DNA from: Thalassospira sp. HJ
Lineage (GTDB): Bacteria > Pseudomonadota > Alphaproteobacteria > Rhodospirillales > Thalassospiraceae
Assembly (NCBI RefSeq): GCF_000948415.1
Contig: NZ_JYII01000002.1
Span: 1-64,000 of the forward strand
Direction of reading: 5' to 3'
DNA: 64,000 nt
The stretch's first letter is position 1. Every line of letters starts with the position of its first letter. Shown piece by piece: positions 1-9,067 of this stretch. The translations under genes and the position numbers were made by a program. The notes under the pieces were generated by a model, which was given only the letters and a program-made list of their open reading frames with translations, did not search any database and was not told the origin of the DNA.

Positions 1-42
1 CGGACGTAAAAGTCCAAGGCCGCATCAACACCTCACGGATCC

Positions 43-68
43 GGGAGCCTGCGTATACGCAGGCTCCC
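43..68. repeat. 26-nt perfect palindrome
   Basis: The arms GGGAGCCTGCG lie around a central TATA and are fully self-complementary. No T-tract follows on either strand, so it may be a processing or pausing hairpin rather than a terminator. It is the first of three hairpins packed into about 100 bases. Confidence 0.6.
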
Positions 69-73
69 AAGTG

Positions 74-111
74 AAAAGAGGCACGAACATCATAGCAAAT
101 GTTCGTGCCTC
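74..111 (-). terminator. Terminator of the alpha/beta hydrolase gene
   Basis: A 13-bp stem (78-90 with 99-111, arm GAGGCACGAACAT) has an 8-nt loop. Read on the minus strand it is followed by TTTTC, which fits an intrinsic terminator for the minus-strand hydrolase ending at 173. Confidence 0.6.
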
Positions 112-120
112 TCAATGTAT

Positions 121-157
121 AAGGCCGCCTGATCAGGCGGCCTTTCGTTTGGCTTTT
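121..157 (+). terminator. Plus-strand terminator hairpin
   Basis: A palindromic stem at 121-144 (arm AAGGCCGCCT around GATC) is followed on the plus strand by a T-rich run. It would stop transcription entering from a gene left of the window and also lies just behind the minus-strand hydrolase. Confidence 0.6.
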
Positions 158-172
158 GCAAGCTGGCAGCTC

Positions 173-811
173 TTAGGCGCCGCGCTTGTCGAGATAGGCT
201 GCCGATTGCTTGATCACTTCATCTTGCTGTTTGGCAAAATAGTGATCGGCACCGTCAATCGCGCACATGTCAACTTCGATGCCTTTCTGGGCATTGAGCT
301 TGTCTGCAAGCTTGTTGACGGATGCGACCGGAATGTTGGTGTCCTGGGTGCCGTGGATCAGAATGCCGGATGACGGGCAGGGGGCGAGGAACGTGAAGTC
401 CTGCTCGCTTGCCGGGGCGGCAACAGAAATGAAGCCGTCAATTTCCGGACGACGCATCAGAAGCTGCATGGCGATCCAGGAACCGAACGAATAACCGGCA
501 ACCCAGGTGGCGCGCGCATTGGCATTATAGGTCTGCATCCAGTCAAGGGCGGATGCCGCATCCGACAGTTCGCCGATGCCCTGATCAAACACGCCCTGCG
601 AACGGCCGACGCCACGGAAGTTGAACCGCATGACGGAATAGCCGCGATCCTTGAACATGTTGAACATGTTGAAGCACAATTTGTTATTCATTGTGCCACC
701 CTGCTGCGGGTTCGGATGGAGGATGAGTGCGATGGGCGAATCGTCAGCGCCGTTATGATGGTAGCGACCTTCAAGGCGACCTTCGGGGCCGTTAAAAATG
801 ACCTCAGGCAT
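173..811 (-). CDS. Alpha/beta hydrolase (COG2945-like)
   Basis: The 212-residue protein is a small cytoplasmic alpha/beta hydrolase of the dienelactone-hydrolase-like type. Visible features are the HPNPQQGG segment (residues 32-39) typical of this subfamily, the nucleophile elbow GYSFG with Ser108, a probable acid Asp157 in GTQDTNIP and His190 in ADHYF. There is no signal peptide or membrane segment. Length fits the family (about 210 residues). It is divergent from the cysE-isc operon, with about 240 bases between the two starts. The substrate cannot be read from the sequence; esters or thioesters are only a family-level guess. Confidence 0.9.
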   Translation of the reverse strand: MPEVIFNGPEGRLEGRYHHNGADDSPIALILHPNPQQGGTMNNKLCFNMFNMFKDRGYSVMRFNFRGVGRSQGVFDQGIGELSDAASALDWMQTYNANARATWVAGYSFGSWIAMQLLMRRPEIDGFISVAAPASEQDFTFLAPCPSSGILIHGTQDTNIPVASVNKLADKLNAQKGIEVDMCAIDGADHYFAKQQDEVIKQSAAYLDKRGA

Positions 812-914
812 GGATCAGACTGCTCCTGTCCACGAATGGAAAGATGTGTGCAACAAAAATATCCGAGTGTTTTTGTAAGTTTTTTCGACTTTGTGCATAA
901 ATTGCGCTGGGCAA

Positions 915-939
915 ATACTTGACCAAGTTACTCGGTTAT
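915..939 (+). promoter_or_regulatory. IscR type-1-like binding site
   Basis: The 25-base stretch begins ATACTTGACC and ends CTCGGTTAT. Compared from memory with the E. coli IscR type 1 consensus (ATASYYGACT then RWWWYAGTCRRSTAT), 21 of 25 positions agree. It overlaps the -35 box of the promoter in front of cysE, the arrangement expected for repression by [2Fe-2S]-IscR. IscR itself is the second gene of the operon, so this would be autoregulation. Confidence 0.6.
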
Positions 940-947
940 CCTATATT
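919..947 (+). promoter_or_regulatory. Sigma70-type promoter of the cysE-isc operon
   Basis: TTGACC (919-924) and TATATT (942-947) are separated by 17 bases and lie about 110 bases upstream of the cysE start. The -35 box sits inside the IscR-like site. Confidence 0.55.
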
Positions 948-1055
948 CCGGCTAACCCGTTGGTGCCTGTCTCACCCGTTTCGCGAAATGCGCGAGGCCG
1001 GGGGTAGGTGCGGTTGCCGGGAATCGAAGGTACTAATTACACAGTGGACTGCCCC

Positions 1056-1775
1056 ATGTTCAAGCTAATTCGTCAGGAAATTGACGCGATGATTGCCCGT
1101 GACCCTGCGGCGCGATCCCGTTGGGAAGTCGTGATCAGCTATCCGGCGTTTCATGCGATCATGGGCTATCGCGGGACACATTGGCTGTGGCAGCGCGGTT
1201 TCCGCCTGACAGCGCGTTTCCTGTCGCAGATTTTGCGCTGGCTGACCGGGATTGAAATTCACCCGGGTGCCAAGATCGGCAAACGCTTCTTTATTGACCA
1301 TGGCATGGGTGTCGTGATCGGCGAGACGGCCGAGATCGGCGATGATGTGACCCTTTATCAAGGGGTTACCCTTGGCGGGACGTCGCCCAGTGTGAATAGT
1401 GACGGCCAGCGTGGCCTGAAACGTCACCCGACCCTTGAGGACGGTGTGATTGTCGGGTCTGGCGCGCAAATTCTTGGCCCGTTCACCGTGCGCAAGAATG
1501 CCCGTGTCGGCGGCAATGCTGTTGTTCTGGGTGAAGTGCCTGAAGGGGCCACTGTGGTCGGTATCCCGGCCAAGATGGTTCGCCGCGAACAGGATGACCG
1601 GTTCTGCGCGTATGGTACGCCGCTTGGCGATCTGCCAGATCCGGTGGCACGTGCCCTTGATGAACTCGGCCGTGAAGTTCAGACGCTGCGCGACAAGGTT
1701 GTTGCGCTTGAGGCCGAAAAGGCCGGCGAAGACAGCACGCCCGAGAAACCGCGCATCGTCGCATCATCGGAATAG
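1056..1775 (+). CDS. cysE: Serine O-acetyltransferase
   Basis: CysE makes O-acetylserine from serine and acetyl-CoA, the first step of cysteine synthesis. The 239-residue product has the short helical N-terminus (FKLIRQEIDAMIARDPAA) and a left-handed hexapeptide-repeat C-terminal domain: IHPGAKIGKRFFIDHG, VIGETAEIGDDVTLYQGVTL, then the acetyl-CoA loop and VGGNAVVLGEVP. ATG 1056 begins the conserved sequence; an in-frame GTG at 1008 would add 16 unconserved residues. It heads the isc operon, 79 bases before iscR, so the supply of the sulfur donor cysteine is probably co-regulated with Fe-S assembly. It is the compact type, lacking the long N-terminal domain of the E. coli enzyme. Confidence 0.93.
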   Translation: MFKLIRQEIDAMIARDPAARSRWEVVISYPAFHAIMGYRGTHWLWQRGFRLTARFLSQILRWLTGIEIHPGAKIGKRFFIDHGMGVVIGETAEIGDDVTLYQGVTLGGTSPSVNSDGQRGLKRHPTLEDGVIVGSGAQILGPFTVRKNARVGGNAVVLGEVPEGATVVGIPAKMVRREQDDRFCAYGTPLGDLPDPVARALDELGREVQTLRDKVVALEAEKAGEDSTPEKPRIVASSE

Positions 1776-1841
1776 AATTTGCGCATTCATCGCGCAATGT
1801 GAACGAAAAAGCCCGCTTGTGGGGTAACCCGAAAGCAAGGC

Positions 1842-1847
1842 AGGAGG
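1842..1847 (+). promoter_or_regulatory. Ribosome binding site of iscR
   Basis: AGGAGG lies 7 bases before the GTG at 1855 and fixes this non-ATG start for iscR. Confidence 0.7.
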
Positions 1848-1854
1848 ACGCACC

Positions 1855-2337
1855 GTGAAGCTGAGTACCAAAGGCCGCTATGCCGTTATGGCGATGGTCG
1901 ATCTCGCTGAAAGCAGCAAGGACCGACCGGTCGCACTTGCAGATATTGCGGACCGCCAGGAAATTTCACTTTCATATCTTGAACAGCTGTTTGGCAAATT
2001 GCGCAAGGGCGGTCTGGTCCGTTCAGTGCGCGGCCCGGGTGGTGGTTATCTGCTGGCGCGCAATGCCACGGAAACCCGTGTTGCCGATGTCATTCTGGCT
2101 GTTGATGAACCGATCCGTGCAACCCGTTGCAAGTCCGGATCCCCCAAGGGCTGCAAGGCCAATCGCGGCCGCTGTCAGACCCACGAACTTTGGGAAGAGC
2201 TTGGCAACCAGATTTACTTGTATCTGGCCTCTGTAAGCTTGGCCGATGTCGTGGATCGCAATGTTGCCGGCACGCTTCGGACTTTCCCGGGTAAAACAAC
2301 CCAAATTGAAGAGCCGTCACAGGTTGCGGCACAGTAA
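1855..2337 (+). CDS. iscR: Fe-S cluster assembly regulator IscR (Rrf2 family)
   Basis: IscR is a [2Fe-2S]-sensing Rrf2 repressor that controls isc expression. The 160-residue protein opens MKLSTKGRYAVMAMVDLA, has the winged-helix motif with VRGPGGGYLLAR (about 58-69), and keeps the cluster ligands Cys92, Cys100, Cys107 and His110. The cysteine spacing is slightly wider than in E. coli (92/98/104/107). It uses a GTG start with a strong AGGAGG. The probable target is the site at 915-939 in front of cysE, which makes the operon autoregulated. It sits between cysE and two cysteine desulfurase genes. Confidence 0.95.
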   Translation: MKLSTKGRYAVMAMVDLAESSKDRPVALADIADRQEISLSYLEQLFGKLRKGGLVRSVRGPGGGYLLARNATETRVADVILAVDEPIRATRCKSGSPKGCKANRGRCQTHELWEELGNQIYLYLASVSLADVVDRNVAGTLRTFPGKTTQIEEPSQVAAQ

Positions 2338-2386
2338 ATGCTCCTCTATATCGAGGGCAGATGCGAATAAGGATGATTTTAAACTG

Positions 2387-3514
2387 ATGGCCGACCAGGT
2401 TTATCTCGACTACAACGCCAGCGCGCCGCTTTGCGATGAAGCAAAGCAGGCCATGCTCGCTGCGATGGATGTTGCAGGTAATCCGTCTTCGGTTCATGCC
2501 AGTGGCCGTGCGGCCCGCAAGATCGTTGATCATGCACGTCGCACCATTGCCGATCTGGTGGGCGGCGATTCAGAACGGATCGTTTTCACCAGCGGCGGGA
2601 CAGAGGCCAACAATCTGGCGCTGAACGGTTTGGAAGATGTCACCGTATTTACCAGTGCGGTCGAACATCCTTCGGTGATCGAAGCAAGACCCGACGCCAA
2701 ACGCATCCCGGTGGATGCCAATGGCGTGACTGATCTGGCCGCCCTTGAAGCGATGCTCAAAGACGCATCTGACGCGGGGCAGAAGGTTCTGGTGTCGGTC
2801 ATGCTGGCCAACAACGAAACCGGCGTCATTCAGCCGGTCGCCAAGGTCGGTCTGCTGGCCCGTGAATATGGTGCCAAAGTCCATTGTGATGCCGTTCAGG
2901 CGTTGGGCCGTTTGCCGGTGGATATGGGCCGCTTGTTGGTTGATATGGTGTCGATCTCGGCCCATAAGATCGGCGGTCCGAAAGGTGTTGGTGCACTGGC
3001 GATTGCGCCGGGTGTGATGCTGGTCCCCCAGATTAGGGGCGGCGGGCAGGAAAAATACCGCCGTGGTGGCACGGAAAACGTTATCGGGATCGCAGGCTTT
3101 GAGGCCGCGGCCAAACGTTCTGAAGCCAACATGGCAAAAATGGCGGATGTCGCGAAATTGCGCGATCGCCTTGAAACGGAATTGGCATCAGAGGCGCCTG
3201 AGCTTCTGATTGCCGGTAAGGGAACGGAGCGACTGGTGAATACAAGTTGCCTGATCCTGCCAGGAATGCCCGGGGAAACCCAGGTCATGGCACTGGATCT
3301 GGCAGGTGTGGCCATCAGTTCGGGATCAGCCTGTTCATCAGGCAAGGTACGTGAAAGCCACGTGCTTAAGGAAATGGGTGTTGACGAACCGGGCTCGGCC
3401 ATTCGGGTGAGCCTTGGTCTGGAAAGCACCAACGAAGATGTTGATACATTTGTCCGAGTTTGGAGCCGGATGAGGGGTAACGCAGCGCGTAAGAAAGCGC
3501 GTCACGCTGCCTGA
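2387..3514 (+). CDS. Cysteine desulfurase, NifS/IscS-like (second copy)
   Basis: This is a PLP-dependent class V aminotransferase-fold cysteine desulfurase of 375 residues. It has the PLP lysine Lys194 in SAHKIGGPKG, His94-containing AVEHPSV, and the catalytic loop SSGSACSSGK with Cys316. The start ATG 2387 (MADQVYLDYNAS) matches family N-termini; the open frame runs on upstream without conservation. It lies directly before the canonical iscS, with which it shares the fold but not the IscS-type C-terminal loop. The two tandem desulfurases may divide work, for example IscU loading versus another sulfur acceptor, but that is inference. Confidence 0.92.
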   Translation: MADQVYLDYNASAPLCDEAKQAMLAAMDVAGNPSSVHASGRAARKIVDHARRTIADLVGGDSERIVFTSGGTEANNLALNGLEDVTVFTSAVEHPSVIEARPDAKRIPVDANGVTDLAALEAMLKDASDAGQKVLVSVMLANNETGVIQPVAKVGLLAREYGAKVHCDAVQALGRLPVDMGRLLVDMVSISAHKIGGPKGVGALAIAPGVMLVPQIRGGGQEKYRRGGTENVIGIAGFEAAAKRSEANMAKMADVAKLRDRLETELASEAPELLIAGKGTERLVNTSCLILPGMPGETQVMALDLAGVAISSGSACSSGKVRESHVLKEMGVDEPGSAIRVSLGLESTNEDVDTFVRVWSRMRGNAARKKARHAA

Positions 3515-3541
3515 GAAAGAGTGAGTGAGGAAGCCTTTAAA

Positions 3542-4765
3542 ATGAACGAGCTTAAAGCAAAGCCGATCTATCTGGACTACCAGGCGACGACGCCGACCGA
3601 CCCGCGGGTTGTCGAGGCAATGCTGCCGTATTTCACCGAGAAATTCGGTAACCCGCATTCGCGCAACCACAGCTTTGGCTGGGAAGCGGAAGACGCGGTC
3701 GAAGTGGCACGTGGCCAGGTTGCCAAGATCATCGGCGCATCGGCCAAAGAAATCATCTTTACCTCGGGTGCGACTGAGTCAAACAACCTTGCACTCAAGG
3801 GCGTGATGAAGTTCTACGGCAAGAAGAAGCCGCATCTGATCACGGTCGTGACCGAACATAAATGCGTGCTCGACAGTGCCCGCCACCTTGAGCAGGAAGG
3901 TTACAAAGTGACCTATCTTGGCGTTAAGGAAAACGGCCTGATCGACCTTGAAGAACTCAAGGCTGCCATCACCGACGAAACCGCCCTTGTGTCTGTCATG
4001 GGTGTGAACAACGAAATCGGTGTTATTCAGCCGCTCAAGGAAATCGGTGAAATCTGCCGTGAACGCAAAGTCTTCTTCCACACCGACTGTGCGCAGGCGG
4101 TTGGCAAGATCGACCTTGATGTTGATGACATGAAAATCGACCTGATGTCGATTTCTGGTCACAAGATCTATGGTCCGAAAGGCGTTGGTGCTCTTTATGT
4201 TCGCCGTCGTCCGCGTGTGCGTGTGATTGCACAGATCACCGGTGGTGGTCAGGAGCGCGGCATGCGTTCGGGTACGCTGCCGACCCCGCTGATCGTGGGT
4301 CTTGGCAAGGCGTGTGACATTCTGTCGAATGAAATGGCCGAAGAAAACGCCCGCATCGAGAAACTGCGTGACTACACGCTTCAGCGTTTCCGTGACCGTC
4401 TTGAAGATATCTATGTCAATGGTGACGAACATGAACGTGTTTGCGGCAACCTGAACATCTCGTTTGCCTATGTCGAAGGTGAAAGCCTTCTGATGGACAT
4501 CAAGAATATCGCCGTATCTTCGGGCTCTGCCTGCACCTCGGCGTCGCTGGAACCGTCTTATGTTCTGCGTGCTCTTGGTGTTGACGAGGAACTCGCACAC
4601 ACCTCGCTGCGTATTGGCATTGGCCGCTACACCACCAAGGAAGAACTCGACGAAGCGGTAGACGCGATCTGCACTGCCGTTGAGCGCCTTCGCGAGATGA
4701 GCCCGCTTTGGGAAATGGCCCAGGAAGGCATCGACATCAAGTCGATTGAATGGGCTGAGCACTAA
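3542..4765 (+). CDS. iscS: Cysteine desulfurase IscS
   Basis: IscS removes sulfur from cysteine and passes it to IscU and tRNA-thiolation enzymes such as MnmA. The 407-residue product has Lys208 ([10 protein letters not shown]) for PLP, His106 in TEHKCV and the mobile loop [21 protein letters not shown] with catalytic Cys331. The C-terminus [21 protein letters not shown] is the IscS type that contacts IscU. ATG 3542 with GAGGAA upstream gives a standard length; a GTG at 3521 would add seven residues and cannot be excluded. It is followed by iscU after 62 bases. Confidence 0.95.
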   Translation: MNELKAKPIYLDYQATTPTDPRVVEAMLPYFTEKFGNPHSRNHSFGWEAEDAVEVARGQVAKIIGASAKEIIFTSGATESNNLALKGVMKFYGKKKPHLITVVTEHKCVLDSARHLEQEGYKVTYLGVKENGLIDLEELKAAITDETALVSVMGVNNEIGVIQPLKEIGEICRERKVFFHTDCAQAVGKIDLDVDDMKIDLMSISGHKIYGPKGVGALYVRRRPRVRVIAQITGGGQERGMRSGTLPTPLIVGLGKACDILSNEMAEENARIEKLRDYTLQRFRDRLEDIYVNGDEHERVCGNLNISFAYVEGESLLMDIKNIAVSSGSACTSASLEPSYVLRALGVDEELAHTSLRIGIGRYTTKEELDEAVDAICTAVERLREMSPLWEMAQEGIDIKSIEWAEH

Positions 4766-4827
4766 GAAGCGCCTGAATTAACGTCATCGTCTCGTGAGAG
4801 AGACCAAAAGATTATTGGAGAAGAACC

Positions 4828-5232
4828 ATGGCTTATAGTGAAAAACTGATCGACCATTACGAAAACCCGCGCAACGTCGGTTCCATGGACAAGAACGAAT
4901 CTTCTGTCGGTACCGGCCTTGTTGGCGCACCTGCTTGCGGCGACGTTATGAAGCTGCAGATCAAGGTGACCCCGGAAGGCATCATTGAAGATGCGAAGTT
5001 CAAGACCTTTGGTTGCGGTTCGGCAATTGCGTCGAGCTCGCTGATCACCGAATGGGTCAAGGGCAAGTCGCTTGACGAAGCCGGTTCGATCAAGAACTCG
5101 CAGATTGCCGAAGAACTCGCACTTCCGCCGGTTAAGGTTCACTGCTCGATCCTGGCCGAAGACGCGATCAAGGCTGCAATCAGCGACTATAAAACCAAAA
5201 ACGGCGCAGCGGACGTGGACGCTGCTGAATAA
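4828..5232 (+). CDS. iscU: Fe-S cluster scaffold IscU
   Basis: IscU is the scaffold on which [2Fe-2S] clusters are built. The 134-residue protein shows the ligand set Cys37, Asp39, Cys63, His105 and Cys106 (GAPACGDV, FGCGSA, VHCS) and the HscA-recognition motif LPPVK (99-103). A GGAG-type ribosome site precedes ATG 4828. It sits between iscS, its sulfur donor, and iscA. Confidence 0.96.
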   Translation: MAYSEKLIDHYENPRNVGSMDKNESSVGTGLVGAPACGDVMKLQIKVTPEGIIEDAKFKTFGCGSAIASSSLITEWVKGKSLDEAGSIKNSQIAEELALPPVKVHCSILAEDAIKAAISDYKTKNGAADVDAAE

Positions 5233-5276
5233 GCAGCGCCCACTCCCCACCGTTTTCGGAATTTTGGGAGAATACA

Positions 5277-5618
5277 ATGGCTCTACCGTCACCGATTTCT
5301 GTCACACCGGTTGCCCTTGATCACATCAAGGCACTGCTTGATAGCCGCGGGAAACCGTCACACGGCATCCGGCTTGGTGTGCGCAGCAAAGGGTGCTCGG
5401 GCCTGTCCTACACGCTGGAATATGCGGATGGTGCCGATGGCTTCGAAGAAGTTGTCGAGCTTGAAGACGGCGTGCGCATCCTGATCGACCCGAAAGCCAT
5501 CATGTTCGTGCTTGGCACAGAGATGGATTACGAGGTCAACAAGATGGAAGAAGGCTTTGTTTTCCGGAACCCCAACGAAAAAGGTCGTTGTGGTTGCGGG
5601 GAATCCTTCCACGTCTGA
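5277..5618 (+). CDS. iscA: A-type Fe-S carrier IscA
   Basis: This A-type carrier takes clusters from IscU to apo-targets. The 113-residue protein has the three conserved cysteines Cys40 (RSKGCSGLSY), Cys105 and Cys107 (GRCGCGESF). GGGAG precedes ATG 5277. It is spaced 44 bases from iscU and followed by an intercistronic hairpin before hscB. Confidence 0.95.
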   Translation: MALPSPISVTPVALDHIKALLDSRGKPSHGIRLGVRSKGCSGLSYTLEYADGADGFEEVVELEDGVRILIDPKAIMFVLGTEMDYEVNKMEEGFVFRNPNEKGRCGCGESFHV

Positions 5619-5653
5619 TCAGGCCGGGCTTTCCCTGCTTTCTGAATGGTTAT

Positions 5654-5677
5654 GGCCCTGGCGACATCGCCGGGGCC
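5654..5677. other. Intercistronic hairpin between iscA and hscB
   Basis: A 10-bp stem GGCCCTGGCG with CGCCGGGGCC (one wobble pair) has loop ACAT. No T-tract follows, so it is more likely an RNA-stability or attenuation element that lets iscRSUA be expressed above hscBA-fdx than a full terminator. That role is inference. Confidence 0.45.
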
Positions 5678-5756
5678 ATCGCCTGAAAAGGGTGATGTGA
5701 CCGAATGCCGGTCAGCTTTCGCCTTGTTGAACTGATTTGTTTTTTAATCCTCGGAA

Positions 5757-6386
5757 GTGCATCGCGTGAGCAACACCGAACAATCTGCGCACAAGGTTTG
5801 CTGGTCCTGCAAGGGGCCGGTCGAAGCAAGCGCACTGTTTTGCGAAACCTGCAACGCCATTCAGGCCCCGGGCCAGCTGGATCATTTTACCCGCTTTGGC
5901 CTGGAAAAATCCTTTGCGGTTGATGTCGATGCGATGGAAGCGACCTATCTCAAGCAGCAGCAATTGCTTCATCCCGACCGGTTTGCCTCAAAGTCCGGTC
6001 GTGAGCAGGCCCTGTCATCGCAACAGGCCGCAAGCCTGAACGAGGCTTTCGAGACGCTTAAAAACCCGGTCGCACGCGCGCATTACATGCTCCGTCAGGC
6101 CGGTCACGAACCCGAAGGCGGCGAAGGCCACACGGTCAATGATCCGGAACTTCTGATGGAAGCGATGGAAATGCGCGAGGCCCTTGATGATGCCGCAGAT
6201 AAAAGCACCATCGATGCCATGATCAAGGACACCCGCAAACAGGCACGCGCCTGTGAAAAGGACCTTGAGGTGGCCTTTGATGGCCATTCCTATGACGCGG
6301 CCAAAAAGCTGGCCACCCGCCTGAGATACCTGATGAAAATGACCGAGGAAGCGCGCGCGAAGAAATCGCGCCTTGCCGCTGCCTGA
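5757..6386 (+). CDS. hscB: Co-chaperone HscB with N-terminal zinc-finger-like domain
   Basis: HscB is the J-protein that brings IscU to HscA. The J domain carries HPDRF (HPD at 72-74) and is followed by the helical IscU-binding C-terminal domain. Residues 15-32 hold a CxxC pair twice (Cys15, Cys18, Cys29, Cys32) followed by AIQAPGQ, closely recalling the zinc-binding N-terminal segment of eukaryotic HSCB, which E. coli HscB lacks. The start is GTG 5757 or GTG 5766; either keeps the cysteine motif. It is followed by hscA after 25 bases. Confidence 0.92.
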   Translation: MHRVSNTEQSAHKVCWSCKGPVEASALFCETCNAIQAPGQLDHFTRFGLEKSFAVDVDAMEATYLKQQQLLHPDRFASKSGREQALSSQQAASLNEAFETLKNPVARAHYMLRQAGHEPEGGEGHTVNDPELLMEAMEMREALDDAADKSTIDAMIKDTRKQARACEKDLEVAFDGHSYDAAKKLATRLRYLMKMTEEARAKKSRLAAA

Positions 6387-6411
6387 TCATAGAAAAAGAC
6401 TGGACGTAAAG

Positions 6412-8310
6412 ATGGCTTTGCTAAAAATCCACGAACCGGGCGAAACCCCGCTCCCGCATGAGGAAGAACGCCAGATCGCTGTCGGCATCGACCTTGGCAC
6501 GACCAACTCGGTCGTCGCGATCTCGAACTCGGAAAAACCCGAAGTGCTGCGCGATAAATCCGGTGGCAATGCGATTGTGCCGTCGGTTGTTTATTACGGC
6601 GATGATGCCCCGGTGGTGGGTGAGGCCGCGCGCGATCAGATCAATTCGGATGCCAGCCGCGTGGTGTCATCGGTCAAACGCCTGATGGGCCGTGGGCTTG
6701 AAGACGTTAAATCGGTGGCAGGCACGCTTCCTTATCACGTCGAAGTGCCCGAAAATTCCGAGACTGAAAACGGCGAACCGATGATGGTGCGCCTTAATGT
6801 CGGCAAACGGGTTCTGACCCCGGTCGAAGTTTCTGCCGATATCCTGCGCTCCTTGCGCACGCGCGCCGAAGAAAGCCTTGATCAGCCGGTCGAAAAGGCC
6901 GTGATCACCGTACCGGCCTATTTCGATGATGGCGCACGTACCGCGACCAAGGATGCCGCCAAGCTTGCGGGGATCGAAGTCCTGCGTCTGGTCAATGAAC
7001 CGACGGCCGCTGCCCTTGCCTATGGCCTCGATAACGGGGCAGAGGGGCTTTATGCCGTTTATGACCTTGGTGGCGGAACGTTTGATATCTCGCTGCTCAA
7101 GATGCAGAAGGGCGTCTTCCAGGTGAAGGCAACCGGCGGTGACGCGGCCCTTGGTGGTGATGATTTCGATCACGCCATTGCCGAACATCTTCTGGCGGAA
7201 CGCAAGGATGGCGGGGCGACCGATGATTTGGATGCATCTGATGCCAAACGCCTGCTGAAGGCGGCCCGCACGGTCAAGGAAAGCCTGACCGATCAGGACA
7301 GTATCGAAGTCACCGTGGCGCTCACTGGCACGGAAACCAAACACACCGTCACCCGTGAACAGTTCGATGCGATGATCACCAAGCTGGTCGCACGCACGAC
7401 CGCGATCACCGAACAGGTCCTTGATGACGCCGATATCCTGCCCGAAGACGTCAAGGGTGTGGTTCTGGTCGGCGGTTCGACCCGTGTGCCGGCCGTGCGC
7501 AAGGCAGTCGCCGACCTGTTTGAACAGGAACCGCTGTCTGACATCGACCCGGACGAGGTCGTTGCCCTTGGTGCGGCCCTTCAGGCCGAAGCCCTTACCG
7601 GCGGGTCTGACAACCTTCTGCTTGATGTCACGCCGCTGTCGCTTGGGCTTGAAACCATGGGCGGGATTGTTGAAAAGGTCATTGACCGCAATACGCCGAT
7701 CCCGGTCGCCAAGGCACAGGAATTCACCACCTATCAGGATGGCCAGTCGGCCATGATGATCCATGTGGTGCAGGGCGAACGTGAAATGGTTGATCAGTGC
7801 CGCTCGCTTGCGCGCTTTGTTCTGACCGGTATTCCGTCAATGGCCGCAGGGGCCGCGCGCATTCGTGTGCAGTTCAATGTCGATGCCGATGGTCTTCTGA
7901 CCGTCTCGGCCCGTGAAGAAACCACCGGCACGGAACAGGAAGTCGCGGTCAAGCCGACCTATGGCATCAATGAGACCGATATGGCGACCATGTTGCGCGA
8001 TAGCATGATGCATGCCCGCGAAGACATGGAAATGCGCGTCCTGACCGAGGCCCGCGTTGAAGCCCGCCGCAACATTCTGGCGGTCAATGCCGCGATGGCA
8101 GCGGACAAGGCGCTACTGACCGCAGAAGACGAAACCAATATCAATCAGGCGATTGGCAACCTTGAAACGGCCATGGCCGGCGAGGACCGCGATGCAATCA
8201 ATGACGCCGCCGAGGCGCTTGAAAATGCATCGCGCCCGTTTGCCGAGGCCCGCATGGATAGCCGGATCCGCCAGGCACTTGCCGGGCAAAATGTCGATGA
8301 AGTGAACTAG
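6412..8310 (+). CDS. hscA: Fe-S assembly chaperone HscA (Hsp70)
   Basis: HscA is the specialised Hsp70 that binds the LPPVK loop of IscU and drives cluster release. The 632-residue protein has the Hsp70 ATPase signatures [24 protein letters not shown] and [15 protein letters not shown], then a substrate domain with [20 protein letters not shown] 6412 follows hscB closely. Its length is right for HscA (about 616-640) and the lid is short, unlike DnaK. It is encoded with its partner hscB and with fdx downstream. Confidence 0.95.
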   Translation: MALLKIHEPGETPLPHEEERQIAVGIDLGTTNSVVAISNSEKPEVLRDKSGGNAIVPSVVYYGDDAPVVGEAARDQINSDASRVVSSVKRLMGRGLEDVKSVAGTLPYHVEVPENSETENGEPMMVRLNVGKRVLTPVEVSADILRSLRTRAEESLDQPVEKAVITVPAYFDDGARTATKDAAKLAGIEVLRLVNEPTAAALAYGLDNGAEGLYAVYDLGGGTFDISLLKMQKGVFQVKATGGDAALGGDDFDHAIAEHLLAERKDGGATDDLDASDAKRLLKAARTVKESLTDQDSIEVTVALTGTETKHTVTREQFDAMITKLVARTTAITEQVLDDADILPEDVKGVVLVGGSTRVPAVRKAVADLFEQEPLSDIDPDEVVALGAALQAEALTGGSDNLLLDVTPLSLGLETMGGIVEKVIDRNTPIPVAKAQEFTTYQDGQSAMMIHVVQGEREMVDQCRSLARFVLTGIPSMAAGAARIRVQFNVDADGLLTVSAREETTGTEQEVAVKPTYGINETDMATMLRDSMMHAREDMEMRVLTEARVEARRNILAVNAAMAADKALLTAEDETNINQAIGNLETAMAGEDRDAINDAAEALENASRPFAEARMDSRIRQALAGQNVDEVN

Positions 8311-8463
8311 GAAGTGAATTAATCGACACCGGTAGAATTGACAAACCGGCGAACTGCGGCGATTGTCCCCGACAACCGCCAAGGTCAGGGCCGGACAAGT
8401 GCGAAGCACTGCTTCGTATAAACAGAGATCGAACGAAAAGTATTACCGAGGAGAAAGGCACAG

Positions 8464-8799
8464 ATGCCTAAGATCGTTTTTGTTGAGCCGGATGGCACCG
8501 AAAAGGAATTCGAAGTTGCCGACGGCCTGTCCGTTCTGGAAGCTGCCCACAAGAATGGCATTGACCTTGAAGGCGCATGCGAAGGTTCGCTGGCTTGCTC
8601 AACCTGCCACGTCATTCTGGAAGATGACTGGTTCGACAAACTTGACGAGCCGTCCGAAGACGAAGAAGACATGCTTGATCTTGCCTTTGGCCTGACCGAG
8701 ACCTCGCGTCTTGGCTGCCAGATCATCATGAGCGACGAGCTCGACGGCTTGCGTGTCAAGCTGCCGGCTGCGACGCGCAACATGATGGTCGACAAGTAA
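8464..8799 (+). CDS. fdx: ISC-type [2Fe-2S] ferredoxin
   Basis: This adrenodoxin-type ferredoxin supplies electrons for cluster assembly on IscU. The 111-residue protein has ligands Cys39, Cys45, Cys48 and Cys85 in [12 protein letters not shown] and RLGCQI. GAGGAGAAAGG lies before ATG 8464. About 150 bases separate it from hscA, more than elsewhere in the operon, so it may have an additional promoter. Confidence 0.95.
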   Translation: MPKIVFVEPDGTEKEFEVADGLSVLEAAHKNGIDLEGACEGSLACSTCHVILEDDWFDKLDEPSEDEEDMLDLAFGLTETSRLGCQIIMSDELDGLRVKLPAATRNMMVDK

Positions 8800-8855
8800 G
8801 TTTCACCTTCTGCCTGCCAGGCGGTTTGACCGCCTTGGCATCAAAGGAGACGGAT

Positions 8856-9053
8856 ATGCGTTGGACAGATATTCAGGACATCGCGATCGAGCTTGAGGAA
8901 GCCCATCCTGACAAGGATAACCTCAACCTTCGCTTCACCGACCTGCATAAATGGGTCACCGAGCTTGAAGGGTTCGAAGACGATCCCGCGAAATCGAACG
9001 AGAAAATTCTCGAAGCCATCCAGATGGCCTGGATCGACGAACGCGAAGACTGA
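8856..9053 (+). CDS. iscX: Fe-S assembly protein IscX (YfhJ)
   Basis: IscX is a small acidic modulator that binds IscS and iron. The 65-residue protein contains MRWTDIQDIAIELEEAHPD, LRFTDLHKWV and the acidic end AWIDERED, and its length equals E. coli IscX (66). AAAGGAG precedes ATG 8856. It closes the isc operon. Confidence 0.95.
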   Translation: MRWTDIQDIAIELEEAHPDKDNLNLRFTDLHKWVTELEGFEDDPAKSNEKILEAIQMAWIDERED

Positions 9054-9067
9054 TTGATGCGGTTGGC

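Noticed and set aside
3779-4762. Long minus-strand open frame opposite iscS
   Set aside because: It is a codon-bias shadow of iscS; the encoded sequence has no domain and IscS on the other strand is certain.
6667-7764. 365-residue minus-strand open frame opposite hscA
   Set aside because: It is a shadow of the Hsp70 gene with no recognisable motifs.
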